Origin: Mycobacterium asiaticum
Lineage (GTDB): Bacteria; Actinomycetota; Actinomycetes; Mycobacteriales; Mycobacteriaceae
DNA: 64,000 nt
Reading direction: 5' to 3'
Assembly (NCBI RefSeq): GCF_001673315.1
Contig: NZ_LZLQ01000080.1
Location: 62,001 to 126,000 of the forward strand
Part shown: piece by piece, positions 9,500 to 18,639 of the stretch
How the letters are laid out: every line of letters starts with the position of its first letter
Numbering within the stretch: the stretch's first letter is position 1
Notes under the pieces: model-generated
Told to the model about the DNA's origin: nothing
The model's database searches: none
The model's input: only the letters and a program-made list of their open reading frames with translations
Made by a program: the position numbers and the translations under genes

Positions 9500-9813
9500 C
9501 AGGGCTGGGATACACGCTGCCGGCGGTCGTTTCGGTGCTGGCCGTGTGCGCATTGGAGTTCGCCGTGCTGCACACCGGCCTGTTTCGCCGGCTCGCCTAC
9601 TGGCTGTCCATGGTGATCGTGCTGGGCTTCCAGGTTCCCGTCGATGGCTGGCTGACGAAGCTCAGCGCGCCCATCGTGATCTACAACGAGCGGCAGACCA
9701 GCGGCTTGCGGTTCCCGTTCGACATTCCCGTCGAAGACTTCCTATTCGGCTTCGCCTTGGTCACCGGGGTGCTGCTGCTGTGGGAGCGCCAGCGAGCGGA
9801 TCGGACAACATGA
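9496..9813 (+). CDS. crtYd: Lycopene cyclase subunit CrtYd
   Basis: A partner membrane protein of 105 residues, again with about three hydrophobic helices and the motif FPFDIPVEDFLFGFALV, equivalent to the PVEDFLF signature of CrtYd. ATG at 9496 overlaps the crtYc TGA, and its own stop overlaps the methyltransferase ATG. Together with CrtYc it should form beta-ionone rings. Confidence 0.92.
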   Translation: MTGLGYTLPAVVSVLAVCALEFAVLHTGLFRRLAYWLSMVIVLGFQVPVDGWLTKLSAPIVIYNERQTSGLRFPFDIPVEDFLFGFALVTGVLLLWERQRADRTT

Positions 9814-10544
9814 AGAAATCGGGTCTGGCCCGAAGCGAAGTGCCGGATGCATTCGATGTCGGTGCGCAGGCCTATGACCAGTTGGTAGGTGCGAACCCCG
9901 GCTACCACGACAATCTGCGGCTCTCGGTGCAACGGATGAACGTGCCGGACCGGGGCCGCGGTTTACGACTGCTCGATGCGGGCTGTGGCACCGGCGCGTC
10001 TACGGCCGCGCTGTTGGCCGCGGCGCCGGAAGCCGAGATCATCGCCGTCGACGCCGCGGCTGGAATGTTGAATGCGGCACAGGCGAAGTCGTGGCCCGCG
10101 TCGGTCCGATTTGTGCACACCCGCATCGAAGATCTGCACCAGCACGGCATCACCGGACCATTCGACGGCATCTTGGCGGCCTACCTGGTGCGTAACCTGG
10201 CTGATCCGGACAGCCAATTGCGCACCTTCGCGACGCTGCTGCGGCCGGGCGCAACGCTGGCAGTACACGAATACTCGGTCCGTGATTCCCGCGCAGCGAC
10301 CAGGATCTGGCACGCGGTGTGCTGGGGCATCATCATCCCTGCCGGTTGGTGGCGGACCCGTAGCACGACGCTATACAGGCACCTGTGGCGCAGCGTGTTG
10401 TCCTTCGACGGGGCGGCCCGGTTCCGTCGGCGGCTCACCGATGCCGGCTTCATCGACGTGCGTAGCGAGACCATGCCGGGCTGGGAACGCAACATCGTGC
10501 ACACCTTCCTCGGCCGGACTTCCGCTGGGGAGGCACCGCAATGA
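9810..10544 (+). CDS. Class I SAM-dependent methyltransferase of the carotenoid operon (CrtT-like)
   Basis: 244 residues with the SAM-binding motif LLDAGCGTGASTAALL near residues 51-66, then the acidic end of strand 2 (IIAVDAAAGML) and a UbiE/Coq5-like body. It is coupled on both sides by ATGA overlaps inside the crt operon. Streptomyces isorenieratene clusters carry a methyltransferase-like gene, crtT, next to crtU and the cyclase, and this is the positional equivalent. Its substrate is not established, and the assignment to carotenoid tailoring is inferred from context. Confidence 0.75.
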   Translation: MKKSGLARSEVPDAFDVGAQAYDQLVGANPGYHDNLRLSVQRMNVPDRGRGLRLLDAGCGTGASTAALLAAAPEAEIIAVDAAAGMLNAAQAKSWPASVRFVHTRIEDLHQHGITGPFDGILAAYLVRNLADPDSQLRTFATLLRPGATLAVHEYSVRDSRAATRIWHAVCWGIIIPAGWWRTRSTTLYRHLWRSVLSFDGAARFRRRLTDAGFIDVRSETMPGWERNIVHTFLGRTSAGEAPQ

Positions 10545-12073
10545 CCGACCACCGTCGCCACCGACACCCCGCCTCGCCCGGATTGGTCGACACCACTGCC
10601 CTGTCGGCGCGGCCGCGGGCCGTGGTGATCGGTGCCGGCATCGCCGGCCTGGCGGCGGCCGCCGGGCTCGCCGAGCGGGGGGTGGCCGTCGAGGTCGTGG
10701 AAAAGGAGGGCTACCTCGGCGGACGCGTTGGCGGCTGGACCGAACACGAACCTGGCACCGACGGCGTCGAACTCGCCATGAACCGGGGATTTCACGCGTT
10801 TTTCCGCCAGTACTACAACCTGCGCGCTCTACTGCGCCGGGTCGATCCGCAGCTGCGGATGCTGACGCCGGTCACGGACTACCCGTTGATCGACGGCCAC
10901 GGCCGCCGCGACAGCTTCCGGGGGCTACCCCGCACACCACCGTTGAATGCGCTGGCTTTCGCGCTGCGCAGCCCGACGTTCCGGCTCCCGGATCTGTTGC
11001 GCATCGACGCCAAAGCCGCCGCCCCGCTGGCGGCGGTGTCGGTGCCCGAGATCTACCATCAGCTGGACCACGTCGACGCCGAGACCTTCCTGAAGAGCAT
11101 CAATTTCCCTGAGTCCGCGCGCCACCTGGCCTTCGAGGTGTTTTCCCGTAGCTTCTTCGCCGAACCTTCGCAGTTGTCGGCCGGTGAGCTCGCAACGATG
11201 TTTCACATCTACTTCCTCGGATCCAGCGAAGGATTGATCTTCGACGTCGCGAACGCGAATTTCGATGCAAGCCTGTGGAATCCGCTGCGCGACTACCTGA
11301 TGAATCGCGGTGCCCGGTTCCACTTGGGCACGCCCGTGCAGCGGATCGACTCCGACGGCTCGGCCGGCTTTCGCGTCCACACCGAGACCGGTGATCGATT
11401 CGACGCCGACGCCGTCGTGCTCGCGGTCGATGTGGCTGGGCTGCAACGAATCGTGGGCGAATCACCACAACTCGGCACCGATCTGTGGCGGAGCCAGGTA
11501 CAGCGACTGCGCACCGCACCTTCGTTCCTGGTGCACCGGCTTTGGCTCGACCGTCCGGTCGACTCCACTCGGGCGCCATTCCTCGGCACCGCGGATCACC
11601 AGCCGCTGGACAACATCAGCGTGCTGGAACGCTACGAGCGAGAGGCGGCGGCATGGGCGGCTCGCCACGGTGGTTCGGTGGTGGAGTTACATTCCTACGC
11701 AATGGATTCCAACAAATCGAGCGACGATGGCCTCGCGCAGCTGCACAAGCTCTACCCGGAGACCGCGGCAGCGAAGGTGGTGCACGAGCGAGTGCTGCGG
11801 CGTAGCGATTGCCCGTTGTTCACGCCGGGCACCTACACTCGCCGGCCCACGGTGGGCACGCCGCAACGCGGGCTGGCACTTGCCGGTGACGGTATCCGGG
11901 TCGATCTGCCGGTGGCGTTAATGGAACGCGCCGCGACAACCGGCTGGGCGGCCGCCAATCATTTGTTGGCCGGCTGGGGTATCGCCGGTCACGACTTGTA
12001 CACCGTGCCGGTCCGCGGTAGGTCCGCACTGTTGCGGTCACTGGCCACCCGGCAACGGCGGGTCCGGTCATGA
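10541..12073 (+). CDS. crtU: Carotene desaturase/methylase, isorenieratene synthase type (CrtU)
   Basis: An FAD-dependent protein of 510 residues. The dinucleotide motif VVIGAGIAGLAAAAGLAERG starts near residue 29, followed by GGRVGGW. The region MNRGFHAFFRQYYNLR is typical of the CrtU branch of the amine-oxidase/phytoene-desaturase superfamily. CrtU desaturates the beta-ring and shifts a methyl group to give aromatic phi-rings (isorenieratene, the leprotene of mycobacteria). Context (downstream of crtYc/Yd) supports this over a second CrtI. The start overlaps the upstream stop; the stop overlaps the Rieske gene. Confidence 0.85.
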   Translation: MTDHRRHRHPASPGLVDTTALSARPRAVVIGAGIAGLAAAAGLAERGVAVEVVEKEGYLGGRVGGWTEHEPGTDGVELAMNRGFHAFFRQYYNLRALLRRVDPQLRMLTPVTDYPLIDGHGRRDSFRGLPRTPPLNALAFALRSPTFRLPDLLRIDAKAAAPLAAVSVPEIYHQLDHVDAETFLKSINFPESARHLAFEVFSRSFFAEPSQLSAGELATMFHIYFLGSSEGLIFDVANANFDASLWNPLRDYLMNRGARFHLGTPVQRIDSDGSAGFRVHTETGDRFDADAVVLAVDVAGLQRIVGESPQLGTDLWRSQVQRLRTAPSFLVHRLWLDRPVDSTRAPFLGTADHQPLDNISVLERYEREAAAWAARHGGSVVELHSYAMDSNKSSDDGLAQLHKLYPETAAAKVVHERVLRRSDCPLFTPGTYTRRPTVGTPQRGLALAGDGIRVDLPVALMERAATTGWAAANHLLAGWGIAGHDLYTVPVRGRSALLRSLATRQRRVRS

Positions 12074-13089
12074 GCGTCGGGGATCGGATAGTACGTCGGT
12101 GGCCGAAAGACTGGCCGCTACAACTGATTCCGCGGGACTTGTGGGCGAAGCAACGGCCAACCTATGGCCAGGCGCAGCCCGCGATCATCAACGCGGCGCT
12201 GGATCGGTCACAACGTCGGCCAACCGGGAATTGGTATGTCTTCGCGGCCAGCCGCGACGTGCGAAGCCGCCGTCCGCTGGGCGCCCGCGTGGCGGGCATC
12301 GAGTTGGTCGCCTGGCGTGACCGGCTGGGTCAGCTGCGAGTCGGACCCGGCGCGTGTCCGCATCTGGGCGCCGATCTTGCCACCGGCATCGTGTCTGACG
12401 GTGTGCTGTTGTGTCGTTGGCATGGGTTGGCGCTCGATGGCCAGAAATGCAAGCTGGGTTGGGCGCCGCTGCCCAGCTACGACGACGGAGTGCTGGCGTG
12501 GGTGCGACTCGATTCAGCAGGCTTGGAAGTGCCGCTGGATACGCCGGTGCTGCCCGACCGGCCTACCGGTGACACGTTGGCTGCCGTGACCCGTGTGGAG
12601 GGCGTTTGCGAACCCTGCGACGTCATCGCGAACCGTCTGGACCCCTGGCACGGCAGTTGGTTCCACCCGTACTCGTTCACCCGGCTCGAGGTACTGACCA
12701 CCCCGACCGACGACGACGACCGCTTCGTCGTCTCGGTCACCTTTCGGCTCGGTAGGTTGGGTGTTCCGACGATCGCGGAGTTCACCTGCCCGGAATCCCG
12801 CACCATCGTCATGCGCATCGTCGAGGGTGAAGGCGCCGGCAGTGTGGTCGAAACGCACGCCACCCCGCTCGGGCCGGGGCCGGACGGTCGACCGCGCGTC
12901 GCCGTGATCGAAGCTGTGGTCGCGCAGTCGCCGCGCCCCGGCTTCACAAAGGCGCTCAATGTGGCGCCCCTGATCACCCCGCTGATGCGGCATGCCGCCC
13001 ATCGGCTCTGGCGCGACGACATGGACTACGCCGAACGGCGCTACGCCCTGCGTGCGGGTGCTAATCCGCCGGGAAGCCGCGGGTGCTAA
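12070..13089 (+). CDS. Rieske [2Fe-2S] oxygenase-like protein of the carotenoid operon
   Basis: 339 residues. The Rieske cluster ligands are C96-x-H98 and C115-x2-H118 (CPHLG and CRWH). A candidate mononuclear iron site follows as D191, H194 and H199 in LDPWHGSWFHPYSF, the arrangement of Rieske non-heme oxygenases. Such proteins hydroxylate rings or side chains; as last gene of the coupled crt operon it may oxidise the aromatic carotenoid, which would create a hydroxyl for the nearby glycosyltransferase. The C-terminal residues (GANPPGSRGC) are encoded by a 25-bp tandem repeat, so the native end may have been altered. Confidence 0.75.
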   Translation: MSVGDRIVRRWPKDWPLQLIPRDLWAKQRPTYGQAQPAIINAALDRSQRRPTGNWYVFAASRDVRSRRPLGARVAGIELVAWRDRLGQLRVGPGACPHLGADLATGIVSDGVLLCRWHGLALDGQKCKLGWAPLPSYDDGVLAWVRLDSAGLEVPLDTPVLPDRPTGDTLAAVTRVEGVCEPCDVIANRLDPWHGSWFHPYSFTRLEVLTTPTDDDDRFVVSVTFRLGRLGVPTIAEFTCPESRTIVMRIVEGEGAGSVVETHATPLGPGPDGRPRVAVIEAVVAQSPRPGFTKALNVAPLITPLMRHAAHRLWRDDMDYAERRYALRAGANPPGSRGC

Positions 13090-13120
13090 TCCGCCAGGAA
13101 GCCGCGGGTGCTAATCCGCC
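13056..13120. repeat. 25-bp tandem repeat at the junction of two convergent genes
   Basis: The 15-mer gggtgctaatccgcc recurs at 13056, 13081 and 13106, a 25-bp period; the first two full units differ by one base. The third copy contains the stop codon of the minus-strand hydrolase, so the array looks like slippage copies of that gene's 3' end running into the Rieske gene. Confidence 0.85.
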
Positions 13121-13947
13121 AAAAAGCTGAGTAGCGCTCGGTTGAATTCGTCCGGATGGCTGGTGTTGCAGCCGTGCGGCGCGCCGGCGATGACGTGCAA
13201 CTGGCTTCCCGAGATGAGTTCGTGCGTGCGCTTGCCGGAGCCCTCGAACGGAATGGTGGCATCGGCGTCTCCATGAACCACCAGGGTGGGGACGGTGACA
13301 TTACCGAGATCCGCCCGGAAATCGCTGGCGCCGAACGCCGCCAGACACGCCAGCGCCGCTGGCTTACTGGCCTGTCTGCACAAGGCGAGTGCGTCTTGCC
13401 GCTGAGCTTCGCCCACCTTCAATTCGCCTTCGGCAGAGAAGAACTCGGTGATGAATTCCTCGTAGAACGAATTCTGGTTGGCGGTCAGCGCAGCGGCCAT
13501 CTTCGCGGCCTGCGTCTTGGACAGGGGGCCGTCCGGGTTGGTGGCGGTGTGCAGCAGGTAAGGCGTGACGGCGGCGGCGAACACCACGCTGCGCAACCGC
13601 TCCTCCCCCATCGTCGCGATGTAGCGGGCGACTTCGCCGCCGCCCATGGAGAACCCGACCAGCGTCACATCGCGCACATCCAGGGTTTCCAGGAGGCCGT
13701 TGAGGTCACCGGCGAGCGCGTCGTAGCTGTAGCCGGTGAGCGGCTTGTCACTGCGCCCGAACCCGCGCCGATCGTAGGTGATGACGCGGTAGCCGGCGTC
13801 GACGAGCACAGGCACTTGCAAAGACCATGACTCCCCGGACAGTGGCCAACCATGGATCAGCACCACCGGCCGCCCGTCACCGCCGGTGTCGTCGACATGG
13901 AGCTTGGTGTCGCGAAACATCCCGTGGTGCGCGGTGATTTCAGGCAA
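13111..13947 (-). CDS. Alpha/beta hydrolase, cofactor-free haloperoxidase/esterase type
   Basis: 278 residues. The nucleophile elbow is GFSMGGGE, the acid lies in VVHGDADATIPF and the His in GAPHGCN, a complete catalytic triad. HGWPLSGESW supplies the oxyanion hole. The overall pattern is that of non-heme chloroperoxidase-type hydrolases, whose natural role is usually ester hydrolysis. The TTG start at 13947 has an upstream AGGGA; an ATG nine codons in is an alternative. It faces the Rieske gene convergently, and the two 3' ends are separated only by the 25-bp repeat. Confidence 0.85.
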   Translation of the reverse strand: MPEITAHHGMFRDTKLHVDDTGGDGRPVVLIHGWPLSGESWSLQVPVLVDAGYRVITYDRRGFGRSDKPLTGYSYDALAGDLNGLLETLDVRDVTLVGFSMGGGEVARYIATMGEERLRSVVFAAAVTPYLLHTATNPDGPLSKTQAAKMAAALTANQNSFYEEFITEFFSAEGELKVGEAQRQDALALCRQASKPAALACLAAFGASDFRADLGNVTVPTLVVHGDADATIPFEGSGKRTHELISGSQLHVIAGAPHGCNTSHPDEFNRALLSFLAD

Positions 13948-14071
13948 CAGATTCCCTAGCTCTACGTGGTCACGGGCGAACGGGCGAACGGCGCCGTCCG
14001 CATACCCGATGCCTAGGCGGCTAAACCGGAGTTGCTGGCGGCCCTGCGTAGCGGGCTAGGCTGAACCGACG

Positions 14072-14449
14072 ATGAGGAAGCCGTATTCGACCATGGTCGC
14101 TGCGACTGCGGTCGCGCACTTGGCGTATCTGCTCTACCTGCCCAGCGGGGGATTTCTGGCGTTGCGCTGGCGGCGCAACTTGTGGTTACACGTGCCGGTC
14201 GTATGTTGGGGCGTCGGGGTGGTGACGCTGGACTGGCCGTGCCCATTGACCGCCCTGGAGACATCGGCTCGCACCCGGGCCGGTATGGATCCACTGCCGG
14301 AGGATGGTTTCATCGGCCGTTACGTTGCCGGTGTCGTGTTCCCAGCTGAACGCCTTGGCACCGCGCAACAGTTGGCCTTCGCCGCGGCCGCCGTGTCCTG
14401 GGCCGCCCTGGCGATTCAACATCGCAAACTGGGGTATCCGATTCGTTAA
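14072..14449 (+). CDS. DUF2784 family membrane protein
   Basis: 125 residues with three to four hydrophobic helices. The segment DWPCPLTALET is the hallmark I associate with DUF2784 proteins. Function unknown; actinobacterial and proteobacterial members are small integral membrane proteins. The TAA stop at 14447 forms part of the palindrome at 14444-14460. Confidence 0.7.
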   Translation: MRKPYSTMVAATAVAHLAYLLYLPSGGFLALRWRRNLWLHVPVVCWGVGVVTLDWPCPLTALETSARTRAGMDPLPEDGFIGRYVAGVVFPAERLGTAQQLAFAAAAVSWAALAIQHRKLGYPIR

Positions 14450-14460
14450 GTAAATTAACG
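14444..14460. promoter_or_regulatory. Perfect palindrome upstream of the DUF2945 gene
   Basis: CGTTAAGTAAATTAACG has 6-bp perfect arms around GTAAA. It ends 16 bp before the TTG start of the next gene and partly resembles the TTAACGATTAAT core seen elsewhere in the block. It could be an operator or, less likely, a weak hairpin. Confidence 0.4.
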
Positions 14461-14476
14461 ATGGAAGAGAAACACA

Positions 14477-14695
14477 TTGACCGAGAAGAAATTCAGCAAG
14501 GGCGACAAGGTCGAGTGGCAGAGCCACGGCCACACGGTCAAGGGCAGTGTTGAAGGCAAGATCAGTTCGGAAACCGAGGCGGCCGGGCGCACGGTAAAAG
14601 CCTCGAAGGATGAGCCCCAATATCGGGTGAGCAGCGACAAGACCGGCAAGGACGCCGTGCACAAGCCGAGCGCGCTGAAGCGCTCGGGCGAGTAG
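14477..14695 (+). CDS. DUF2945 (hypervirulence-associated TUDOR-like) small protein
   Basis: 72 residues from a TTG start. KFSKGDKVEWQSHGHTVKG is the conserved opening of DUF2945 proteins, small beta-barrel, TUDOR-like domains. The rest is lysine-rich and ends in HKPSALKR, also family-typical. It is followed 16 bp later by a DUF3140 gene, a pairing common in actinobacteria. No biochemical function is known. Confidence 0.75.
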   Translation: MTEKKFSKGDKVEWQSHGHTVKGSVEGKISSETEAAGRTVKASKDEPQYRVSSDKTGKDAVHKPSALKRSGE

Positions 14696-14711
14696 GCCGG
14701 CGGGGGCCACC

Positions 14712-15047
14712 ATGGCCGGCAAGGATCACGACACCACCTGGCAAGAGTTCAACGAGACGGTCAACATGACCGCTCGGGAGATCGAGAAGTGGCTCAAGAC
14801 AGAGCAATCGCAGAGCGTCGGTCAAAAGCAAGGCGGCGAGGAGTCAACCGGGCACGCCAGTGGACGACGCATCGTGGCGATCCTGCGCTCCAAGCGTGCC
14901 GATCTGGACGACGATGACTACGCGCACATGCGCAAGGTGGTCGGGTACGCCAAGCGGCATCTCAAGCAGCGCCCCAGCGGCGGAATCGAAGATTCAGCAT
15001 GGCGCTACTCGCTGATGAACTGGGGTCACGACCCAGTGAAGTCATAG
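14712..15047 (+). CDS. DUF3140 family protein
   Basis: 111 residues, hydrophilic and mostly helical, with VNMTAREIEKWLKTEQSQS and GRRIVAILRSK, the conserved segments of DUF3140. The ATG lies 16 bp after the DUF2945 stop with a GGGGG-rich ribosome-binding region. The two genes are probably one operon. DUF3140 proteins are thought to be DNA- or stress-related because of context, but this is not established. Confidence 0.75.
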   Translation: MAGKDHDTTWQEFNETVNMTAREIEKWLKTEQSQSVGQKQGGEESTGHASGRRIVAILRSKRADLDDDDYAHMRKVVGYAKRHLKQRPSGGIEDSAWRYSLMNWGHDPVKS

Positions 15048-15114
15048 CCGCCGCGGACCCGCCCGGCAACCACCCGCGGCTGCGACCGGAAAACGGTCCC
15101 GGACGCCGTATCGT

Positions 15115-15720
15115 GTGTCTGATGAAGGACGCGTGCAGGTGACCAAACGGCGAGCAGGCGAACCATCGCCCGATCGGGCTGAGCTCGAGCGGCAACTCTC
15201 GGCCGACATTCGTGCGATCACCGCCCAGTCCGACCGGGTGGGTCGTCATTTCGCCCGCCTCAACCAGGTGAGCAGCAATGACTTTCATGCCCTGTTGCAC
15301 ATCATGGTGGCTGAGACCGCGGGCAAGCCGTTGACATTGGCACAGCTCCGGGAACGCATGGACGTATCCCCGCCTGCTATCACCTACCTCGTCGACCGGA
15401 TGATCGAATCCGGTCACATCCGCCGCGAACCCGATCCGGAAGATCGTCGTAAATGGTTGCTGCGCTATGAGAGTCGCGGCATGTCGTTGGCACACGACTT
15501 CTTCCGACCGCTGGGAAGCCACATGAACTCCGCCATGTCCGAGTTGAACGATGCCGATCTGGTTGCCGCGCACCGCGTTTTCCTGGCCATGCTCACCGCG
15601 ATGTCGACATTCGAGGACGCGTTGCACGCACCCGAGGCCTCAGCACAGCTCGGACGACGCGCTGCAGTCCCACGCAGCAGGCCAGGAACGGCTAGGTCCA
15701 AGGCTCCCAGTCGTCGATAG
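15115..15720 (+). CDS. MarR-family transcriptional regulator (first of two paralogues)
   Basis: 201 residues from a GTG at 15115; a GTG six codons in is an alternative. A winged-helix core spans roughly residues 60-120: LTLAQLRERMDVSPPAITYL is the helix-turn-helix, and HIRREPDPEDRRKW is the wing with the usual DxRR. It is a clear paralogue of the minus-strand regulator at 20009-20503: both contain LLHIMVAETA, AITYLVDR and SGHIRRE. The C-terminal 35 residues are extra and overlap the convergent glycosyltransferase by about 80 bp. Likely controls the carotenoid block (inference). Confidence 0.85.
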   Translation: MSDEGRVQVTKRRAGEPSPDRAELERQLSADIRAITAQSDRVGRHFARLNQVSSNDFHALLHIMVAETAGKPLTLAQLRERMDVSPPAITYLVDRMIESGHIRREPDPEDRRKWLLRYESRGMSLAHDFFRPLGSHMNSAMSELNDADLVAAHRVFLAMLTAMSTFEDALHAPEASAQLGRRAAVPRSRPGTARSKAPSRR

Positions 15721-16938
15721 CAGTCGGCGTTCGACCAGGTCCGCACCGTGCGCGGTGCCACCGGTCGCGGCGAAGCCGGCTGCCACCCGTTTCGCTCCGT
15801 CCGTCATCCCCACTGCGTCGAGGACCGCGCGGCGAAGACGTGCCGGGCTGAGCCGCTTGGACGGCAACCGGGTGCCGCAGCGGGCCACCTGGACCCGCCT
15901 CGCCACCTCGGCCTGATCGCGGGCGTAGGGCACTACGCAGACCGGTATACCGCGATCGAGCGCCTTGACGGTGGTTCCCATGCCTCCGTGGTTCACCACA
16001 CAGACTGTCCGATCCAGCACCGGGCCGTGCGGAATGAACTGGCACACGGTGGCATTCGGCGCCCGGGGTAATCCGCTGGGAACGCCGGCGGGGAATGTCA
16101 CCACCACATGCACCGGTTGGTCGGCCAGCGCGCGCATCGCAACGGCGCCCAGATCCGCATCGCCTTGCGCAATCGAGGAGGTGTTCACCAGCACGATCGG
16201 GCGGTGAATGTCTTGCAGCCAGCGCGGGGCCGGCGCCGCGGTCCGCTCGAAGACACACGCGCCGATGAAGTGCACCGCGTCACCCCAGTCCGGGTGCGGA
16301 TATTCGAACGGCTCACCGCCCACCGCCAGCAGCAGTGGCGCCCGTCGCATCAGTGCGTCCACGGAATCGATCGGTGCAACGCCCAAGCCGGCCCGAACGT
16401 TGTTGATCCGCGGCACCATCGGGCGGTCGAAGAGGTAGCTGACGAACGGCCGCATCGACGCGTCGCGCACCGTGCCGACAACTCCGGTCCGCGGTCGCAG
16501 GCCCGGCCCGAAGGGCGGTGCGCTCTGCGAACGCAGGTAAGGGGTGAACGGGGAGAAAATCAACCACGGCCGCTCGCCGGCCTCGGCCGCCGAGATCGCG
16601 CCCCAGCAGTTCGCGTCGACGACAACCACATCCGGTCGCACCTGCGCGACAGCTCCTCGCAGGTCGCCGACTTCGATGACCGCCCGTCGGCACAGCACGT
16701 CGATTGACCGCTTCAGAACCCCAAAGTTGTTGCGTGCCAGCCAGTCCTGCCCGTCAATGGCCTCGATCCGTCGGTCGACCGGCTGGGCGTGCACGCCAAC
16801 CCGCCGCATACCGGCGACTTCGCTGGCCATCGTTCGTAGGTGCACTTCGTGACCGCGGCGCACCAGTTCGGTTAACAGGGCGCCGAGCGGGAACAAGTGC
16901 CCCAACGCCGGCGACCCATAAGCCAGAATTACTGCCAT
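15640..16938 (-). CDS. GT1 (MGT/UGT-type) glycosyltransferase, candidate carotenoid glycosyltransferase
   Basis: 432 residues. The N-terminus MAVILAYGSPALGHLFPLGA is the acceptor-domain opening of macrolide/zeaxanthin glycosyltransferases, and NHGGMGTTVKALDRGIPVCV is the C-terminal nucleotide-sugar signature. Such enzymes attach sugars to hydroxylated lipids; CrtX is the carotenoid example. It is followed upstream by the IPP isomerase gene with only 10 bp between, indicating one operon with idi and the SOUL gene. A carotenoid acceptor is inferred from context. Confidence 0.78.
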   Translation of the reverse strand: MAVILAYGSPALGHLFPLGALLTELVRRGHEVHLRTMASEVAGMRRVGVHAQPVDRRIEAIDGQDWLARNNFGVLKRSIDVLCRRAVIEVGDLRGAVAQVRPDVVVVDANCWGAISAAEAGERPWLIFSPFTPYLRSQSAPPFGPGLRPRTGVVGTVRDASMRPFVSYLFDRPMVPRINNVRAGLGVAPIDSVDALMRRAPLLLAVGGEPFEYPHPDWGDAVHFIGACVFERTAAPAPRWLQDIHRPIVLVNTSSIAQGDADLGAVAMRALADQPVHVVVTFPAGVPSGLPRAPNATVCQFIPHGPVLDRTVCVVNHGGMGTTVKALDRGIPVCVVPYARDQAEVARRVQVARCGTRLPSKRLSPARLRRAVLDAVGMTDGAKRVAAGFAATGGTAHGADLVERRLLSTTGSLGPSRSWPAAWDCSASSELC

Positions 16939-16948
16939 CTGCCCGCAC

Positions 16949-17995
16949 CTAAGTGATCTGTGACGCACCAAGGTTACGCAGAGCGGTGACATCCGCGGCG
17001 CCGCACCCGTGCAGACAGATCCGCAGCTCGTCGATGAAGGCTTGCAACCATGCTGTCGCCGCAGCAGCGGACTCGATCCCCGGCGACAGCAGCGGCCGGG
17101 CCACCGCCACCACATCGGCGCCCAGCGCCAGCGCCTTCGCCGCGTCCATGCCGGTCCGGATTCCGCCGGAGGCGACCAGCGGCAGATGCGGCAGCGCGGC
17201 CCGCACCTCCTGCAATGCCTGCGCAGTCGGTATCCCCCAGTCGGCCAGGTCGGGGTAACGAACCGTGCCGTAGCGCACCAACTGCTCCACACGCGACCAG
17301 GACGTGCCGCCGGCACCCGCGACATCGATGGCCGCGACCGGTGGCTCATCGGTGAACCGCAGCAGCTGCGCGACGGCCCGGGCACCTATCCCGTGCCCGA
17401 CCTCCTTGAGCAGCACCGGGCGATCCAGCAGGGCAGCTACGTCGTGCAACCGGTCCAGCGAGCCGGCGAAATCGGTGTCACCGTTGTCCTGCATTGCTTC
17501 TTGCAACGGATTGGTATGTACGGCAAGAGCATTCGCACCGACTTGATCCAGGGCTCGGATGATGTCCGGCACTGCGTCCTTGGTGAACTGGGACAGTCCG
17601 ATGTTCCCGAACAACAGCACGTCGGGCGCGACCTCGCGCACCGCGAAACTGGCGGCAGCCCGGTCCCCTCGCGCGCTGTCGAGCATGACGCGCTGTGAAC
17701 CGAGCATCATTCCGATGCCGAGACTTTGAGCGGCGGCAGCCAGATTGCGGTTGATGGTGCCGGACAACTCCGCACCGCCGGTCATCGCGCCGACCAGTAT
17801 GGGCGCTCGTAGCCGGGTGCCCAGGAACTCAACCGACAGGTCGATGTCGCCGAGGTTGGTTTGAGTCAGCGCGTTGAATGGCAGCCGGTAGCGTTCCAAC
17901 CCCGTCGTGACACCTTGGTAGTCCACGTCGTCGTACCGACACACGTCGATATGTCGACGCTTGCGGATCGACATGACACGTCGTTCGGCCGTCAT
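16949..17995 (-). CDS. fni: Type 2 isopentenyl-diphosphate delta-isomerase
   Basis: 348 residues from ATG 17995, which overlaps the TGA of the SOUL gene (ATGA). FMN-dependent TIM-barrel family: RKRRHIDVC at the start, [18 protein letters not shown], the [10 protein letters not shown] segment, [18 protein letters not shown] and [10 protein letters not shown] are the FMN- and substrate-binding signatures of the type 2 enzyme. It interconverts IPP and DMAPP, feeding crtE. A type 2 idi inside a carotenoid cluster is common in actinobacteria and supports a dedicated precursor supply. Confidence 0.95.
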   Translation of the reverse strand: MTAERRVMSIRKRRHIDVCRYDDVDYQGVTTGLERYRLPFNALTQTNLGDIDLSVEFLGTRLRAPILVGAMTGGAELSGTINRNLAAAAQSLGIGMMLGSQRVMLDSARGDRAAASFAVREVAPDVLLFGNIGLSQFTKDAVPDIIRALDQVGANALAVHTNPLQEAMQDNGDTDFAGSLDRLHDVAALLDRPVLLKEVGHGIGARAVAQLLRFTDEPPVAAIDVAGAGGTSWSRVEQLVRYGTVRYPDLADWGIPTAQALQEVRAALPHLPLVASGGIRTGMDAAKALALGADVVAVARPLLSPGIESAAAATAWLQAFIDELRICLHGCGAADVTALRNLGASQIT

Positions 17996-18639
17996 GAGCC
18001 GCGGGTATCGGACCGGACGGGTACGGCGATCTCGTTGCGCCGCAACGGCGGAAGGGTCCACGGCGGATCGAAGAACCACGTTTGGGGGGTATCGAGCATT
18101 TCGAATCCGAAGTGTTCGAGGGTTTCCACCAGTTTCGCAGTCTGCTCGGCAACGTCGTTCGAGTCAGCGCTACCGGCAAAGCGCCGCACCGCCACCGTCT
18201 GCGGCGGTACGGTGACCATCCTGATCGCACTGTCCTCGGGCTCGGGCAACGAGTCGATGGTCTTGTCGGACGGCATGAAGAATCGGATCACCCAACTTCC
18301 CGCGGCACTCTCCTGCTGGGCCACCGGGGACGTCATGGCGATCTTTGCCCCCCGCTGCGACTGTTGCGCAACCGGAGCCGTCATCGCGATTTTCTGCTGG
18401 TTCTGATTGGCCCCGAAGATATATCGCGCCAATCGCCGAAAACCGATCTCGCGTGCGGAGCGCTCGCCGGCCACCACCGTCGTCTCTGCGGCAAGCCGAG
18501 CGGCATAGTGACGGATTTCTACGTCCTGGGTCAGGCTCTCAGCGCGGTAGTCAGGTTCCTCGGTTCCACCGCGATAGCCCACCACCGTGCCCGCCGCTTC
18601 GACAACGCTTCCTATCGAACTCACCAGCTTCGCCAGCAC
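17992..18639 (-). CDS. SOUL-family heme-binding protein
   Basis: 215 residues from a GTG. The SOUL/HEBP signature is visible: DVEIRHYAA near residue 40, [12 protein letters not shown], then [11 protein letters not shown] and a second [11 protein letters not shown]. The [12 protein letters not shown] and [20 protein letters not shown] segments complete the family pattern. SOUL proteins bind heme or other tetrapyrroles. First gene of a SOUL-idi-glycosyltransferase operon divergent from the STAS gene. A role in handling photosensitising porphyrins is inference. Confidence 0.88.
   Translation of the reverse strand: MLAKLVSSIGSVVEAAGTVVGYRGGTEEPDYRAESLTQDVEIRHYAARLAAETTVVAGERSAREIGFRRLARYIFGANQNQQKIAMTAPVAQQSQRGAKIAMTSPVAQQESAAGSWVIRFFMPSDKTIDSLPEPEDSAIRMVTVPPQTVAVRRFAGSADSNDVAEQTAKLVETLEHFGFEMLDTPQTWFFDPPWTLPPLRRNEIAVPVRSDTRGS

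Noticed and set aside
15640..15720. Possible frameshift at the end of the glycosyltransferase because it overlaps the MarR gene
   Set aside because: Both frames are open and protein-like; convergent 3' overlaps of this size are seen elsewhere in the window.
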